Shown in pieces: positions 45,870 to 57,533 of a DNA stretch of 64,000 nucleotides. Source of the stretch: Cylicocyclus nassatus (Eukaryota; Nematoda; Chromadorea; Rhabditida; Strongylidae); the NCBI GenBank assembly GCA_958299035.1, contig CATQJL010000001.1, forward strand, positions 104,851,661 to 104,915,660. The letters are read 5' to 3'. Under the pieces are notes generated by a model. That model ran no database searches and was not told the origin of the DNA. It saw only the letters and a list, made by a program, of their open reading frames with translations. The position numbers and the translations under genes were made by a program. The stretch's first letter is position 1. Each line of letters starts with the position of its first letter.

Positions 45870-46544
45870 CAGGGTGTCCCAAAAGTAAGTACACACTTTT
45901 CAATCGTCGATATCTCTTCTCCTAACGGATCTTTTTCTGCCAGTCAAGTACCATTCTCTAGAAGAGGCTTCAACTTAGATTTACAAAATCAATCGAATCA
46001 CCGATTACTCTTCGTTACTGTAGGATTACGGTAAGAACTTCCAGCAGGCGGATTGTGAAATATGCCATCTGACAGAATTTTTTCAAAAGAACTGAAAAAT
46101 CGTGTACTAAGGTTTTCGTGCACGCTGATTCCACTACACAACTTTTTACGAGTGTTTTCAGTCTTTTTGACTGCGTAATCACATTTCTGACTAAATCCTG
46201 GGAATTCGGTTATTATGGTTTACCTGGGATAAATTTGGAAAGAAGCATCACAGTGAGGTGGAAATTTCATATTCGAAATCAGCGGCTCCCATTACCATAG
46301 TATACGGGTTTTTGGCTTGTTTGTTTGTGTTCCGAGGCAGAATATGGCTTCCAATGGCTTAAAATCCTTGTCGAAGTTCCTACACTAATCCTAAAGTACC
46401 GAACAGTGATCGGTAATTCCCTCGTTAGCGTAAATCTAAGCTGAAGCCTCCTCTACAGAAGATTTCTTAAACAGCGGAAAAAGACATCATGGGAAGAGAG
46501 ATATTAACGATTGAAAAGTGTGTACTTACTTTTGGGACACCTTG
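45870..46544. mobile_element. TA-flanked foldback MITE, CAGGGTGTCCCAAAAGTAAG ends
   Basis: CAGGGTGTCCCAAAAGTAAG then TACACACTTTTCAATCGT is mirrored at the right end. The inverted regions continue inward (GATTTACGCTAACGAGG / CCTAACGGATC region is imperfect). Copy A shows the empty TA site at about 32,970 (GCGTGAATTATGTTGA). No transposase. Confidence 0.88.
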
Positions 46545-47325
46545 TATGTTGATGGTAAAGGCACACAGGGCACAGGTTGAATTTCAGCATTGTTTGTGAG
46601 TACTAGACATTGTGCTGCAAAACCAACAATCTTCTTGGCTGGTGCTCTCAGACTAGAATTGACGGCATCAATTTTGTTATACTCGAGACAAAATCATAGT
46701 TTTTTAAGACGAAGTGACAAAATTAGGTCTAGCTTCATGAAAGTTTGTGAGTTATAGCACAATATCTAATAACTTAATAAAATAGCTCTAAAACGAAACT
46801 GCATCAAAAATAAGTGGATGATTTCGAGCTATCGCACTGAAGAGTTAGCTTAACTCTCCTCGTGAATTTTTGTGTTGTTACAGTCTGTCCCAACCCCGGT
46901 CAGGCCTAAATTTGAGCGATGCGCATCCACATCGCCACGCGCTTGCGTCACGTTTACGGGCGCATATGCAGCGCAAAGCTCCAGCGTTGCGGGCGTGCGG
47001 ACGGACTCTATTTCGCGTATCAAAATCTCTGTACGCCAATAAACCAGTTCCACAAGGATGGCGTATAACTTCTATTATTTCTCCCAAACGTCTAGTTTTC
47101 AATTCATGCAGCAGTGACTAAAAAATTATGATCACTCAGCATTTTCAGCTGTACGCTGTACTCAACTCACAATCAGCGAAAGTTTGCCTTCAAAGAAGAG
47201 AAACCGCTTTTAGATATATGATCTTCAAAATCCATATGACAGGAAGGCAGTAACAGGAGGCAATTACCTTAATCTCATGCGCACAAGACACAACTTTTTC
47301 GATTTCTTAAACAAGCTCCTCAGCG

Positions 47326-48594
47326 GGGGGAACGGAACTTAGGTCCCCTGACAGCCAACTGAGATGTAATTTTGGAGGTCATGAGCTGTCAATAACGATA
47401 ATTAACACATCTGCAGAGCGCATGCTAGGCCCCGCCTCTATCCAGATACCTCTCGCAACTTAGCAGAGGTCCACCGGGATGATAATGAAACGGGGATTTC
47501 AAACAATTGAAATTCAAATTTCAGTAAAGAAATTTCGCCAAACCAAGTGAATACTTGGATTTATGGGTTTTCAAGTACGCTCTTTTCAAATATGAAAATA
47601 CCATCTGCCTCAAAGCTTACCACGGACCGCTTACTAAGATTGAAACAGGAAAATTCATACAAATTGCATTTGAAAATTCAGTATTGAAGTTTCACCAAAC
47701 AAAGTGAAAACTTGGACTTAGGGGTTTTCAAATACGCTCTTTCCAAATATGTAGAGAATTTCTTCATAAGAACATGTACAAGGTTTGTAAAAAAAATTCG
47801 ATTTTTTTGTATCAAACCTCAATAAATTCAAAAAAAAAAACACAAACAGATTCAATGCAGTGCATTGTGAACGGAGTTTATTTGGGTCAAACAGCCTCAG
47901 GCAAGTCCATAGGATGTAACGGTAGATTACTGCGTTCGATTCTTTCATCGATTAGTCTGTGTATATATATTTCATATAATTATTTTATCTCTATATATCT
48001 ACATATTCATATATGGCTCAGCAAATGTACTTAGATAGTCTTCTCCGATACAAATTTTGACATCAATTTTGACATGGTGTCTCTATGTCTTTGTTCCATT
48101 CATTATCACTTACCCGAGCGTAATTTTGTTTTCATGGAATTTGTCACTGTAAAAATTTTGATACTCGGAACGGTGAAGCATCAAAATAATTCCACTAGCG
48201 AATACGATGAGATTCTCTGATATCTACGATATTTTTTTTTAATTGGTTGAAATTTGATACAAAACTGAATTTTTTTTACAGACCTTGTACATGTTCTTAT
48301 AAAAAAAATTCTCTACATATTTGGAAAGAGCGCACTTGAAAACCCCTAAATCCAAGTATTCACTTTGTTTGGCGAAATTTCCTTACTGAAATTTGCATTT
48401 CAATTTCGTTTGAAATCCCCGTTTCATTATCATGGGGCGCGTCCTGGTGGACCTCTGCTAGGTTGCGAAAGGTATCTGGATAGAGGCGGGGCCTAGCATG
48501 CGCTCCGCAGATGTGTTAATTATCGTTATTGACAACTCATGACCTCCGAAATTACATCTCAGTTGGCTGTCAGGGGACCTAAGTTCCCTCACCC
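47326..48594. mobile_element. hAT-like foldback element, 8-bp duplication
   Basis: CCTCAGCG flanks both sides (47,318-47,325 and 48,595-48,602), the size typical of hAT transposons. Ends GGGGGAACGGAACTTAGGTC and (inverted) GGGGTGAGGGAACTTAGGTC. The inverted arms are long, at least 350 bp, including GAGCGCATGCTAGGCCCCGC and TTGGCGAAATTTC-type blocks. The empty site is in copy A at about 33,857-33,864. No transposase frame. Confidence 0.85.
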
Positions 48595-49084
48595 CCTCAG
48601 CGGCCTCTCTGTATTTCCGAAAACGATTCTTGTGCCATATGCACGAATCTCTTAGGCAGTACGCAACCAGTATAGGGTCCTTGGGTTGTTTCATAATTGG
48701 AAAATACGGCTGCTGCTCTAAACTTGCATCGTTAAATACCAAAGAGCTGGACCCCCGGATAGACGTGATAATTCATCAATCAATTTGAAAAGGACCAAGA
48801 CTATCTTTCCTTCAGCCGTTACGTGCATTAATGTGCTATATTCGGAAAAATCGTAGTACTTCTTTCAGTATCTGTGTTTTTGATTGATTCAGACGTTTTC
48901 AGACGTTTAGACATTCTGTGTAAGATGTTCATCCATTGTAATTGCGAGTGAATTGGTTGCTAAGCCACGGAACACGAAAAATGAAAAACAGTGCTTTGAA
49001 CAAAACCAATCTTCTTCGGAAATTGTTGAAGGACGCTCCTCGTCCATTGCACCAACCAAAAACCAGAAAATCCTCGCTGTTGAT

Positions 49085-52000
49085 ATGTTCTCTATTGGCT
49101 TTATCTTTCTACTCGTTCTCAAGATGGTAAGCATTGATTTATACCTTAAACAGCAACATAAAGATTTTATCTTAGAGTTCAAATACTGGCGTATTTCGCT
49201 ACGATCCTGCAGCTTCTGGAACACCCATGTACTACTTCTACCTGGAAGACAAAGTTAGCTGTCTAAGAGCTTGCTATGAAGAAAACGAATGCGCAGTTGT
49301 GGAATACCGGGAGGTCTGCAGCACCCTGCAAGATGCGAAAAGTAGTTAAATCTTTTCAGAACGAAGAGGGTTACTGTAGACTGTACAGAGAGGGCGATAC
49401 TCATTCCGTAAAAGGAGGGTACACCCTCTCCCGTGGAGAAACCAATTCGTCGTGCAAATTGATTGAAACACTGGACTTTGACGTTTCGTTTCAAGAAATT
49501 ACGGGTCAAGAAAACTCTTCAGAAGCGGAGTGCAGCGTCATGCCAGACGTCGCTGTTTTACAACCGTATGACAAAGTCAAATATCGCTTCTTCGTTCCTG
49601 ATTCCACCAAAGTTGCCGAAAACTGGGTTGCATCGGAATTCAGGTCAAGTTTGCCTCTGGTTCTTAGAGAGCAATAGGGACTAGGGATCCCACCAGGGTT
49701 TGGCAAAACTGTTATAAAGCGCCAAGAAACGCCTTTGTCACGAAGCATGCAATGCACCGAAAACTTCTTAAATTCAAGCAAAAAAGCAATGCTAAACACA
49801 TTGCAGTTGGTTGCGTCATCTTGAGCTCTATGGTGCTTATATTTTACTGTATGCAGTTTCGTACTTATACGAAACTCCAAATTTTAGAAATTTCTGGGCT
49901 AGTTGGAAGAAACTGTAGCAGAAGTCTCAGTCTTTGTTACTGTAACTCTAGAAAAGATTTGGACTCGAAAGATTGCACTCGCGAATGAAAAATGGACCTT
50001 TGTTTGAGGTGTTCGTATAATTGTGAACCGCTCAAAGTTCGCATTAGGCGCAAAAACACTTCTAAGATTGACATCGATTTCCATTCTGTTGGATCGTGTA
50101 CCGTTTTCAGCTGTGCTTTTTCGCGTGGTACCAACGGCTTTTTCAGTTTCTTTCAAATAGTCCACAAATATTCTAAAACCTAGGGTGTTCGTATTATTAT
50201 GAACCGCACTGTATAATCCTTTTCATTTCATCAGATACAAAGCGGTTTGCACTCATATCCGATATCTAACACACTTGGAAAACTGATTAAAATCTGTAGG
50301 CAAAACGAGTTCTTAGCGTGGCCGTGAGCTTTCGTAAGACATCTTGTGTTTTTCTAAAATTATTATTTCACCCTTATATGCGTAGAGATGTTCAATCTTT
50401 CTGCATCATTCATCAAAGATGGATGTTTTGTTCAAAGAGCGTTTCAGTGTTTTCTAGCAGAGTTTGTTACCTACTGTGCTTGAAGGCAGTGTTGTCAAAT
50501 TTAGGCGCGTTGTTTTTTTTTGCCTGGAAACGACGAGAGGGTCCTAGCTACACTGCCCAAACGTCAGCGCAAATCGTTCATTCACGGCTGAGAGATGCAA
50601 TTCCAAACGCTCCGCATATGCGCCGTGACCATAACTCGCGAGCATTTAGGATGGTTCCAACTCGAACGTAGTGTCAATGAGCGAGGCCATTTCCGGGTTA
50701 AAGGTAGCAGCTTGGCAGAATGACAAATTTGGGATTTTCATCGTTCTCGGTTTCTTTGAATGAGCTAAGTTAAATGCTGTGCGTTGCAGCTTCAAAAGAT
50801 ATCAATAACCGGCTTTTCCAGAAGTGAAAAGTGCGATAGGCTGTACCAACTAGCATCGCTTTTGCGACGTCGCGCCTGCGGTAGCTCGAGACTATGCAAC
50901 TGACCGTGCGAACTCTGTTACGCGCAGCACGTCGCATGCGACCGTGCGTTCTCGCAACGTATACCAGGGCGGAACTGATGCTGGTTGGTACGCCTATATT
51001 TGGGCGGACGGCGTATGCCTGCCCTCAAGCGCGATTGGCTCGTGGGTACGGTAGGCACGGTGTCTCCACTCACAAGCCAATCGCGCTTAAGAGAGCAGGA
51101 TACGCGGTCCGCCCAAATAGCACTTTCCACGTCTGGAAAAGCGGGTTATTGATATCCTTCTGAAACTGCAAAGCACAGTCTTGGACTTAGCTCGTCCAGA
51201 GGAACCCAGAACGATGAATATCCCAAAGTTGTCATTCTGCCGAGTCGTTGCCTTCAAAGGCAGCGTCCCAGCAGATTTTACATTTTCATCTTTTTGCATG
51301 TTTTGGGCCTTTTCGATCCGTAGATCCTAAATCTGCGTTTTGAAAGGGGTGAAAAGGCCTTTTTCGGGGCGTTTTTTTCAATTTGCAAAAGGCAGCTCGG
51401 GCGAGAATTTTCAAAGGAAAGTCGGGAGGCCCTAGCACGAAGACCCTGCTACCTGTAATTTTGGCTTTGTATAGCATGCACAATGCGGGAAAGCGGTTGG
51501 TGGTCCCGCGCGTCTAGCGGAGAATACTCGTCCGAACAAGGTGTTAGGGGAGCGAAAGGAGGAAGGGGAGCGGCGCTTGCCCCCCCCCCCCCCGGCTTGC
51601 AGAGTTCACATTTCCGGCGCGGAGTTGCATTTTGGTTCACTTGGAGGGCCTCCTTCCATCTGTGTCAAAATCTGAGGTAGGTCAAGCTGCCGAGCCGCTG
51701 CCTTTAAGGTCACGGCGAGTGTTCGGTGAGAGTTTGGAAACAGATTTCTTAGCCGATTTCTCACAAGGGAAGGATACCAGATCGCAGTGACGAACCGAAA
51801 CATATGCATTTCATTTCGGTTCACCACTGCGACCTGGTATCCTTCCCTTGTCGGATTTCTCAAAGCAGCACCATAATGTGATCCGTAGTCAAAATCTCAC
51901 TTCCATAACTGACCTATTGTGTACAGTCGAATCATTTCATATGATTATGTGTGTCACTGCACACACTGTCCATCTCTGGCGTCTTCATCTTGAATTTGCA

Positions 52001-55000
52001 TCGCAAAAACGCAAGAGACCAAGCGATAGCGCATCACTTTGAGGTGATTAGTACCTATCAGAGTTGCAATAGGTGGAGCAATGGATCTCACCCTCACGTT
52101 TGAGCCACAACCCGAATGATCCTCTTCACCTGAAAAGGTAATCTGAGAGTGAATTATAATCAAAAAGCTATTAGAGATTCACTTCAGTCGTGAAACACAA
52201 CAATCCACATATTCCATGAAAAGAAGAATTTCTATCAGTAATGAGAATTATTACAGTAGTTGCTTTTTCGCCTTATTGGCGTCTACAATAGATACTGTGG
52301 CATAAAAAATTAACTAGCGAGAAAAATAGCTTTGAAATATGAATACCCCAAAAAAACGAATGTAAGAATCAAAAAACATTTGAATTTTTTTACAGGAACG
52401 TAAATAGTTGATGCTTGTTCGCTGCCTTTCTCCACGTTTCTTGGAAAAATTTTTTTAGGCATATTTACTTTCAAGCCTTAATATTTTCTAAGGCTTGTCA
52501 TAGTTTTAAGACAGATAAACAGATAGACGCCTTTGCTTGTAAGAGAAGCAAGAAAAAACCAACTAATAAGTAAGTCTCTATCTATGGTAAGTCTACCATG
52601 TTTGATGCTCGTAAAAACCAAAAAGGTCTTGCTAAAGACTACAAAAACGCTCAGTGTAATACGCAGTGACGTAAATAATAAATGACTACGATAGTAAGAC
52701 TCCTTTTTTATGAAATGGAAGGGATTTGAATGCATTTTTTGTCAGCTAAAGCGAATCAGTAGATATATCGGTCTGATAAATCCCTCATATCTTACTGCTA
52801 AAAAGAGATAGAAAAAGGTCGACGGCCTAGGTCGATTCTCCATAATCTCAGCTTTCGAATGGTATATAAAGTCGGATCATTTCATATGATCATGTGCGCC
52901 ACTGCAGACACTATCTACCTATGCCGTCCCTATCTTGGAATTGCAATCGCAAAAACGCAAGAGACCGATCGATTGTAATCGCTTACATCACTTTGTGAAG
53001 ATTGGTACTAAGAAAAAAGACATGAAGGAAACATCGAAAACACTCAGCAGAAGTACCGCCTATTCCTAGAATCCAGGATGAGGACGCCAAAGGTGGAGAG
53101 TGGTGCAGTGACACACATGATCATATGAAATTTCAACAGCAGATTTCTGCTAAACGAAGGCCTAATCACTGCTGGTTATCTCCTAAGTTACGAAGCAAGT
53201 CCTTATTAACAAACGTAGACCGTCGACTTCCTCGTAGCATTCACTTCTAAAGCAGAAAGTGAGGACACAAAATCAGTTTATATATGAAGTACATAAAATC
53301 CCTTATATCTCGCGGCACAGAAGACCTAGAATAAAGTCGACGGTCTATTTTACATGACCTCGCTTTAGAATGGTATGTAACTTGTTGGGGTATTTTGCTT
53401 TCAGGGCACACTTACCGCTTTCACTTTACAAGGATGGGAGTACCAGAGACCCCATTCACCTGGAGCAGAGGTGTGATAGGTGGAGCAGGGCCCCCCAAAA
53501 GTGAAGGTGGCAGTGCCGGACACTCACCTCTCAAAAGCGTTGACCGGGGGTGGGGGTAGAGAGGGGAGGGGGAGCACAGGACGGACTTTGGCTTTGGGTT
53601 TTTTTGGGTTTTTTGGTTTTTTGGTTTGGGTTTTTTTCGGATTTTTGGGTTTTAATTTTTTTGCTGAAACTGAAAAAAAAGGAAATTAAGCAAAACGAAT
53701 GCAAAAGAAAGTATTGAGAGTATATTTTATATAGTTTATTTTTAGGAAGGAAGTTGCTGTCGCCTACTGCGAGCACCTGAAGTCCATCACCGGCATTGAC
53801 ACATATACGCCTCAGCAGTGGCGTACCGAGGGGGGGGGGAGGTGGGGGCATCCCTTCGAGAATGGGTCGCGAAATTTTTGAAAGTTAAAAGTCATAGAAG
53901 TGAAAAGTTAGTCGTCATAAAAGTGGAAATTTCGCATAACTTATCGTTATTTTATTATTCAAAATTCTGGTTCTCGGCGATTACTGCCTGGATCGACCTA
54001 CTTTCTTTGCAGTACGTCATAACAAAATGTACTTGATAAAACACACAAAGTTTAGCTGAGTATTACTCACAAATACACTATTTCATTAACACGTTTATTC
54101 AAAATATTCATGCAGTTGTACTCATCGTATTTGTGGCCCTAAAGAGGGCCGTTGGGTCACAGTTATTGGCCCTAAAGAGGACCGTTGGGTTAGAGCTTTT
54201 CAGTTGTCCGAAGTCATCATGAAGCCTTGCTCTACTGTAGAAAGTGCTGAGGCGTATATGCGTCCATGTCGGTGATGGCCTCCAGGTGCTCGCAGTGGGC
54301 GAAAGCGACTTCCTAAAAGTAAACTACATAGAATATGCTCTCAATACTTTCTTATGCTTCGTTCTGCTTAATTTCCTTTTTTTCAGCTTTAGCAAAAAAT
54401 ATTCAAAACTCAAAAGTGAAGGTGGTCACCCTGTATCAGGTCAAAAGTGAAGGTAGGCGGAGAATCGGCTCCGACTATCGCACCTTTGACCTGGAGTGGG
54501 CCCGGCTCCCCCTATCGCACCTATGGTACCTATAAAGGAAAGAAAACTCAAAGAAAACAAATGAAAACACTTATCTGAAGGGTCGCCTTTTCCAAAATTC
54601 TACGATATGGGAACGCCAAAGATGGACAGGGTGTGCAGTGACACAATGATCATATGAGATGATCCGACTATACATGTATCAGCTTGCATGCTTATGCGCG
54701 GGACCATCACGAAGGGGCTGGTCCTGATTGAAGCATGCAAGGATGTAAATTGTCCGCACAGTACTGGGGTCAGGTTTGGGGAGGAGTTTCTAGGCCGTGG
54801 ATGGATCACTAGCGCTGCCGCTTGGATGGTGCTTGGGTTAGCGTCCGACGATCAGTTTCACATAAATTATACGTGCTCAGGTTTGCCAGAGCATGACCTT
54901 CAAGTTGTTTCACAATTTCTTCCCGACTTCAACGTGGAAATAGTACTTATAACGAATGTTCGCTCCTATCCTCTTGAGTTTCTTGGCCTGTTGAATGTGA

Positions 55001-55569
55001 CGAAAGCATTGAAAACGTGTGAATTTGTTAAAATCGGGAAAAAATCACGGGACAAGCCAAAATGCTTCGTTGCGTAAAATTTTTAGGCTTCTCTTCTCTA
55101 AGAAGGCAGAGGTATCCTGCACGTCCGTTCCTGTTTTTCACAAAGCGAGTGAGTTAGATGACATTTTAAAACTGATAAAACTGTGCTAAGTTCCGTCCGA
55201 AAAACGTAGAAAAAGTTTGAAAGATTTTCAAAACAAACAGTAGCATAAAGTAATAGTAGTAGGTAACATATAGTATAAAATATGTTTAGTAAATTCAATC
55301 ATTAAATTGCTGTCTCATTTTCATGCAAACATTCAGACCATCGTCGCCTATACTTTGGTGAGATATACAATACTACTGGTTACACCTTCTACAACGCGTA
55401 TGCCTTTACCAACCTCTGCGTTTCTCCGACCGGCGAATGTCTGGGTGTGCAGGAAATAAAAGAATATGTCGACGAGCAGGGCAACTTCTTCTACGATGCG
55501 CCTGGAAGAATGGACATGGCAGACTCAGGTCTAGGTCAAATCTTCTTTATCTCAGGCAAAAGCTATTGA
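49085..55569 (+). CDS. Secreted or membrane-anchored PAN-like-domain protein, copy B (probably functional)
   Basis: Exons: 49085-49126 (MFSIGFIFLLVLKM, signal peptide or anchor), 49176-49313, 49360-49643, a possible 10-nt microexon at 50,235-50,244, 54856-55018, 55337-55569. The PAN/apple-like cysteines are CLRACYEENEC and GYCRLY. Exon 5 reads HINYTCSGLPEHDLQVVSQF and ends KALKT plus one base before GTGAAT; the last exon begins with AC and completes the codon, then HRRLYFGEIYNTTGY to GKSY-stop. Linking exon 3 to exon 5 without the microexon breaks frame. An open frame runs upstream of the ATG (from about 48,953), so a longer cytoplasmic N-terminus is possible. Function unknown; PAN domains bind proteins or sugars. 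The big intron holds several MITEs. AATAAA at 55,670. Confidence 0.55.
50697..51264. repeat. AAAGG(C/T)AGC-ended element with nested GC-rich hairpin
   Basis: Counterpart of 35,805-36,205: TTAAAGGTAGCAGCTTGGCA left, GCCGAGTCGTTGCCTTCAAA right, with a nested palindrome at 50,998-51,118 (TTTGGGCGGACGGCGTATGC inverted). An extra GC-rich insertion (ACGTCGCATGCGACCGTGCG) lies at 50,840-50,990. Confidence 0.65.
51247..51712. repeat. Dispersed repeat with AAAGGCAGC ends (copy 2)
   Basis: Reverse-strand match of 7,729-8,183, with poly-C run CCCCCCCCCC at about 51,580-51,593. It abuts the preceding element, sharing the AAAGGCAGCG end. The corresponding place of copy A lacks it. Confidence 0.65.
51763..51851. 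repeat. ACAAGGGAAGGATACC hairpin (copy B)
   Basis: Counterpart of 36,254-36,342 with a few mismatches. Confidence 0.8.
51924..54670. mobile_element. CAGTCGAATCA element in an intron (copy B, enlarged)
   Basis: Counterpart of 36,416-38,152. Left end TA-CAGTCGAATCATTTCATA; right end decayed (GATCCGACTATACATG). An internal inverted copy of the subterminal block occurs at about 52,865-53,135. About 1 kb longer than copy A because of sequence in 53,470-54,440. Confidence 0.7.
53660..54400. repeat. Inverted-repeat insertion specific to copy B
   Basis: 53,660-53,819 (GGAAATTAAGCAAAACGAAT ... GGCATTGACACATATACGCC) is roughly the reverse complement of 54,245-54,400. T/G-rich GGGTTTTTTGG repeats lie to the left (53,590-53,650), and a 33-bp tandem pair (GGCCCTAAAGAGGGCCGTTG) lies at 54,136-54,192. 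Confidence 0.6.
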
Positions 55570-55669
55570 TATTCGTAAGATGCCTAGCTGTAGTTCGCAG
55601 TTTCCAGTGCGTTAATATGAGATTAGACAGGATTTTGATTGTGATAAGCTAGTTTGAACGTGACAGCGA

Positions 55670-55675
55670 AATAAA
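55670..55675 (+). terminator. Polyadenylation signal AATAAA, PAN-like gene copy B
   Basis: AATAAA 101 nt after the stop codon, conserved with copy A. Confidence 0.5.
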
Positions 55676-55938
55676 TTGTTTGAGAAATCCGTCTTTTTGA
55701 AAAGCCTTTATAATACTCCGTAATAAAGAACAGTCTTCATTGTGACAATGTGAAGCCCAAGAAGGTTTGAAGTTAACCTTCACAAATTTAGCGTGTGTCT
55801 CGGCAGCTTCTGACAAGGGAAGGATACTTGATCGCAGTGACGTTTGTCTAAGCGGTGTATACCATGTATACCGTCCCAGGTGGTGATCTCTAAACCGCAT
55901 TCCATATCTGCTATGACATCATTCTGGAGGAGTTATAA

Positions 55939-56011
55939 AGGGTTTTTGGTGCAGTGTATAGTGGCTTGGACTGCGGAGCTGGATGTCGTGGGTTCGATTC
56001 TTCTGGGATGC
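55939..56011 (+). other. tRNA-like sequence in left arm
   Basis: GGTGCAGTGTATAGTGGC resembles an A box and GGGTTCGATTC a B box, 73 bp overall. The acceptor stem no longer pairs well. Diverged mate of 57,334-57,405. Confidence 0.45.
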
Positions 56012-56102
56012 CACCCCTTTTGCATTTTTGTAGCTTCCCAGGCAAGTTGCAAAACAAATCGACATCGAAATAAAGTTGATTTTCACAATATGAAGCAATA
56101 TA

Positions 56103-56977
56103 TTAGGTTGTCCCGAAAATTTTGTTCGTTTTTTTCATCGCTCACAAAAACTCACCGAACACCAATCCATAGACGACTGAGGTGCCATTTGTTTCAGATT
56201 TTTATCCTCTTTTCTAAAGCTAAATTTGCCCTCTGATCTACCTTGTCTTTGCGATGTTATAGCCGTGATTTTTTGAGCAGATCAGTGGTAACGCCAAATG
56301 TGTCCTAAATTTCAAAAAACTTTATCCTGATGTTTTTGAAGAACGCGAGTAATTGTTATGTAGAGCAAATCTTTGGCTACATTGCACCTATTTTAGATTG
56401 CATGGGCCACGTTTATCAAGTCCGTTATAATTATTTATTCAATAAAAACCGCGGCTTTTTGGTTAGTCCACCACGTAAAAGTACCTAAAATTCCCAAAAC
56501 TGTTTTTTAAAGCAAATCAAACTTGCTTATGATGCATAAGTAAAGTTTAAAAAGAATCATGTTTTGATTCGCAGACATTGCAAAAGCTTTCGTACATTTG
56601 CTGCAGTTGCGTGTTTCATGACTTTGCCAAAAACCGCGACCTTCGAAGAATTAATTTTTTGAAGATAAAAACAGCAGATTAGAAGAATCTAAAAAAAACC
56701 TTGTAGCCCGAGAATTGCTTTATTCAATTCATACTTAACTCTTTCCGAAACTTTAGAATGAAATTTTTAAAAATAAGTTCAATTTTGAGCAGATAAAATT
56801 GACGGGTCTAGAATTTTGGCAATTATCAAAAAAAATATACAAGATTGTGGATCACAAATGCATCCATAAGAAAGAGAAGGAAAAGCTGCATGGACTGCAT
56901 GTTGAATCTCATTCAGGTATTTATTGTGCGTAATTTTATAGTGGTTTGAAAGAACGGTCAAAATTGGGACAACCCAA
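56103..56977. mobile_element. Mariner-like MITE nested in the hairpin arm
   Basis: TA-TTAGGTTGTCCCGAAAATTT left and (inverse) TTGGGTTGTCCCAATTTTGA right, TA on both sides. It interrupts the left arm: CACAATATGAAGCAATA before and TTTACATTTATCGGCATT after pair with contiguous sequence in the right arm (57,228-57,265). Confidence 0.8.
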
Positions 56978-57333
56978 TATTTACATTTATCGGCATTGAA
57001 CCACCGTCTAACCTAAAACCACTCGTCAGCCTTTTTCATTGAATACTTTACTCAATTTTACATTGAAAAATTCCGATAGTTGTGCGCACTGTGAACGTGT
57101 TTCTTGTTTTGCACATTTTGTGCTTTCATGTCATATGTGTTCATGAAGGCCTTTCAATGTAAAATTGAGCAAAAAATTTGATAAAAAGCTAAAAACGAGT
57201 GTCTTTAGGTTAGACGGTGATTTAATGCCAATAAATGTGAGTATATTGCTTCATATTGTGAAAATCAACTTTTTGTTGATGTCGACAGCTTTTGACTTGC
57301 CTGCTAAAATTTACAAAAAATGCAAAACGGGTG

Positions 57334-57405
57334 GCATCCCAGAGGAATCGAACCCACGACTTCCAGCTCCGCAGCCCACGCCACTATCCACTGCACCAAA
57401 AATGC
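57334..57405 (-). other. tRNA(Arg)-like pseudogene in right arm
   Basis: On the minus strand the 72 bp start GCATTTTTGGTGCAGTGGAT and end GTTCGATTCCTCTGGGATGC. The first and last seven bases pair with three G-T wobbles, and A-box and B-box-like words sit at normal spacing. The anticodon stem is poor and the D stem does not pair, so it is a tRNA-derived relic rather than a working tRNA. The loop CTGCGGA would give anticodon GCG. Confidence 0.45.
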
Positions 57406-57533
57406 TTTATAACTCCTCCAAATGACGTCATAGCAGATATGGAATGCGGTTTAGGGATCACCGTCTGTGGACGGTACACGCGGTTTTACACCGCTCACCC
57501 GATCGTCACTGCGATCAAGTATCCTTCCCTTGT

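Larger units (their letters stand above)
55813..57533. mobile_element. Giant foldback element with tRNA-like arms
   Basis: Ends ACAAGGGAAGGATACTTGAT and its inverse (ATCAAGTATCCTTCCCTTGT). Without the nested mariner-like insertion (56,103-56,977) the remaining about 840 bp form one long hairpin, from end to loop near 57,080. The arms include TGGTGATCTCTAAACCGCAT and a tRNA-like block in opposite orientation. Copy A is empty here (GCAGCTTCTAATAGCACC at about 39,248). Confidence 0.85.

Noticed and set aside
57334..57405. Functional tRNA gene
   Set aside because: D and anticodon stems do not pair properly and the block sits inside a transposon arm with a decayed twin, so it is called tRNA-like only.
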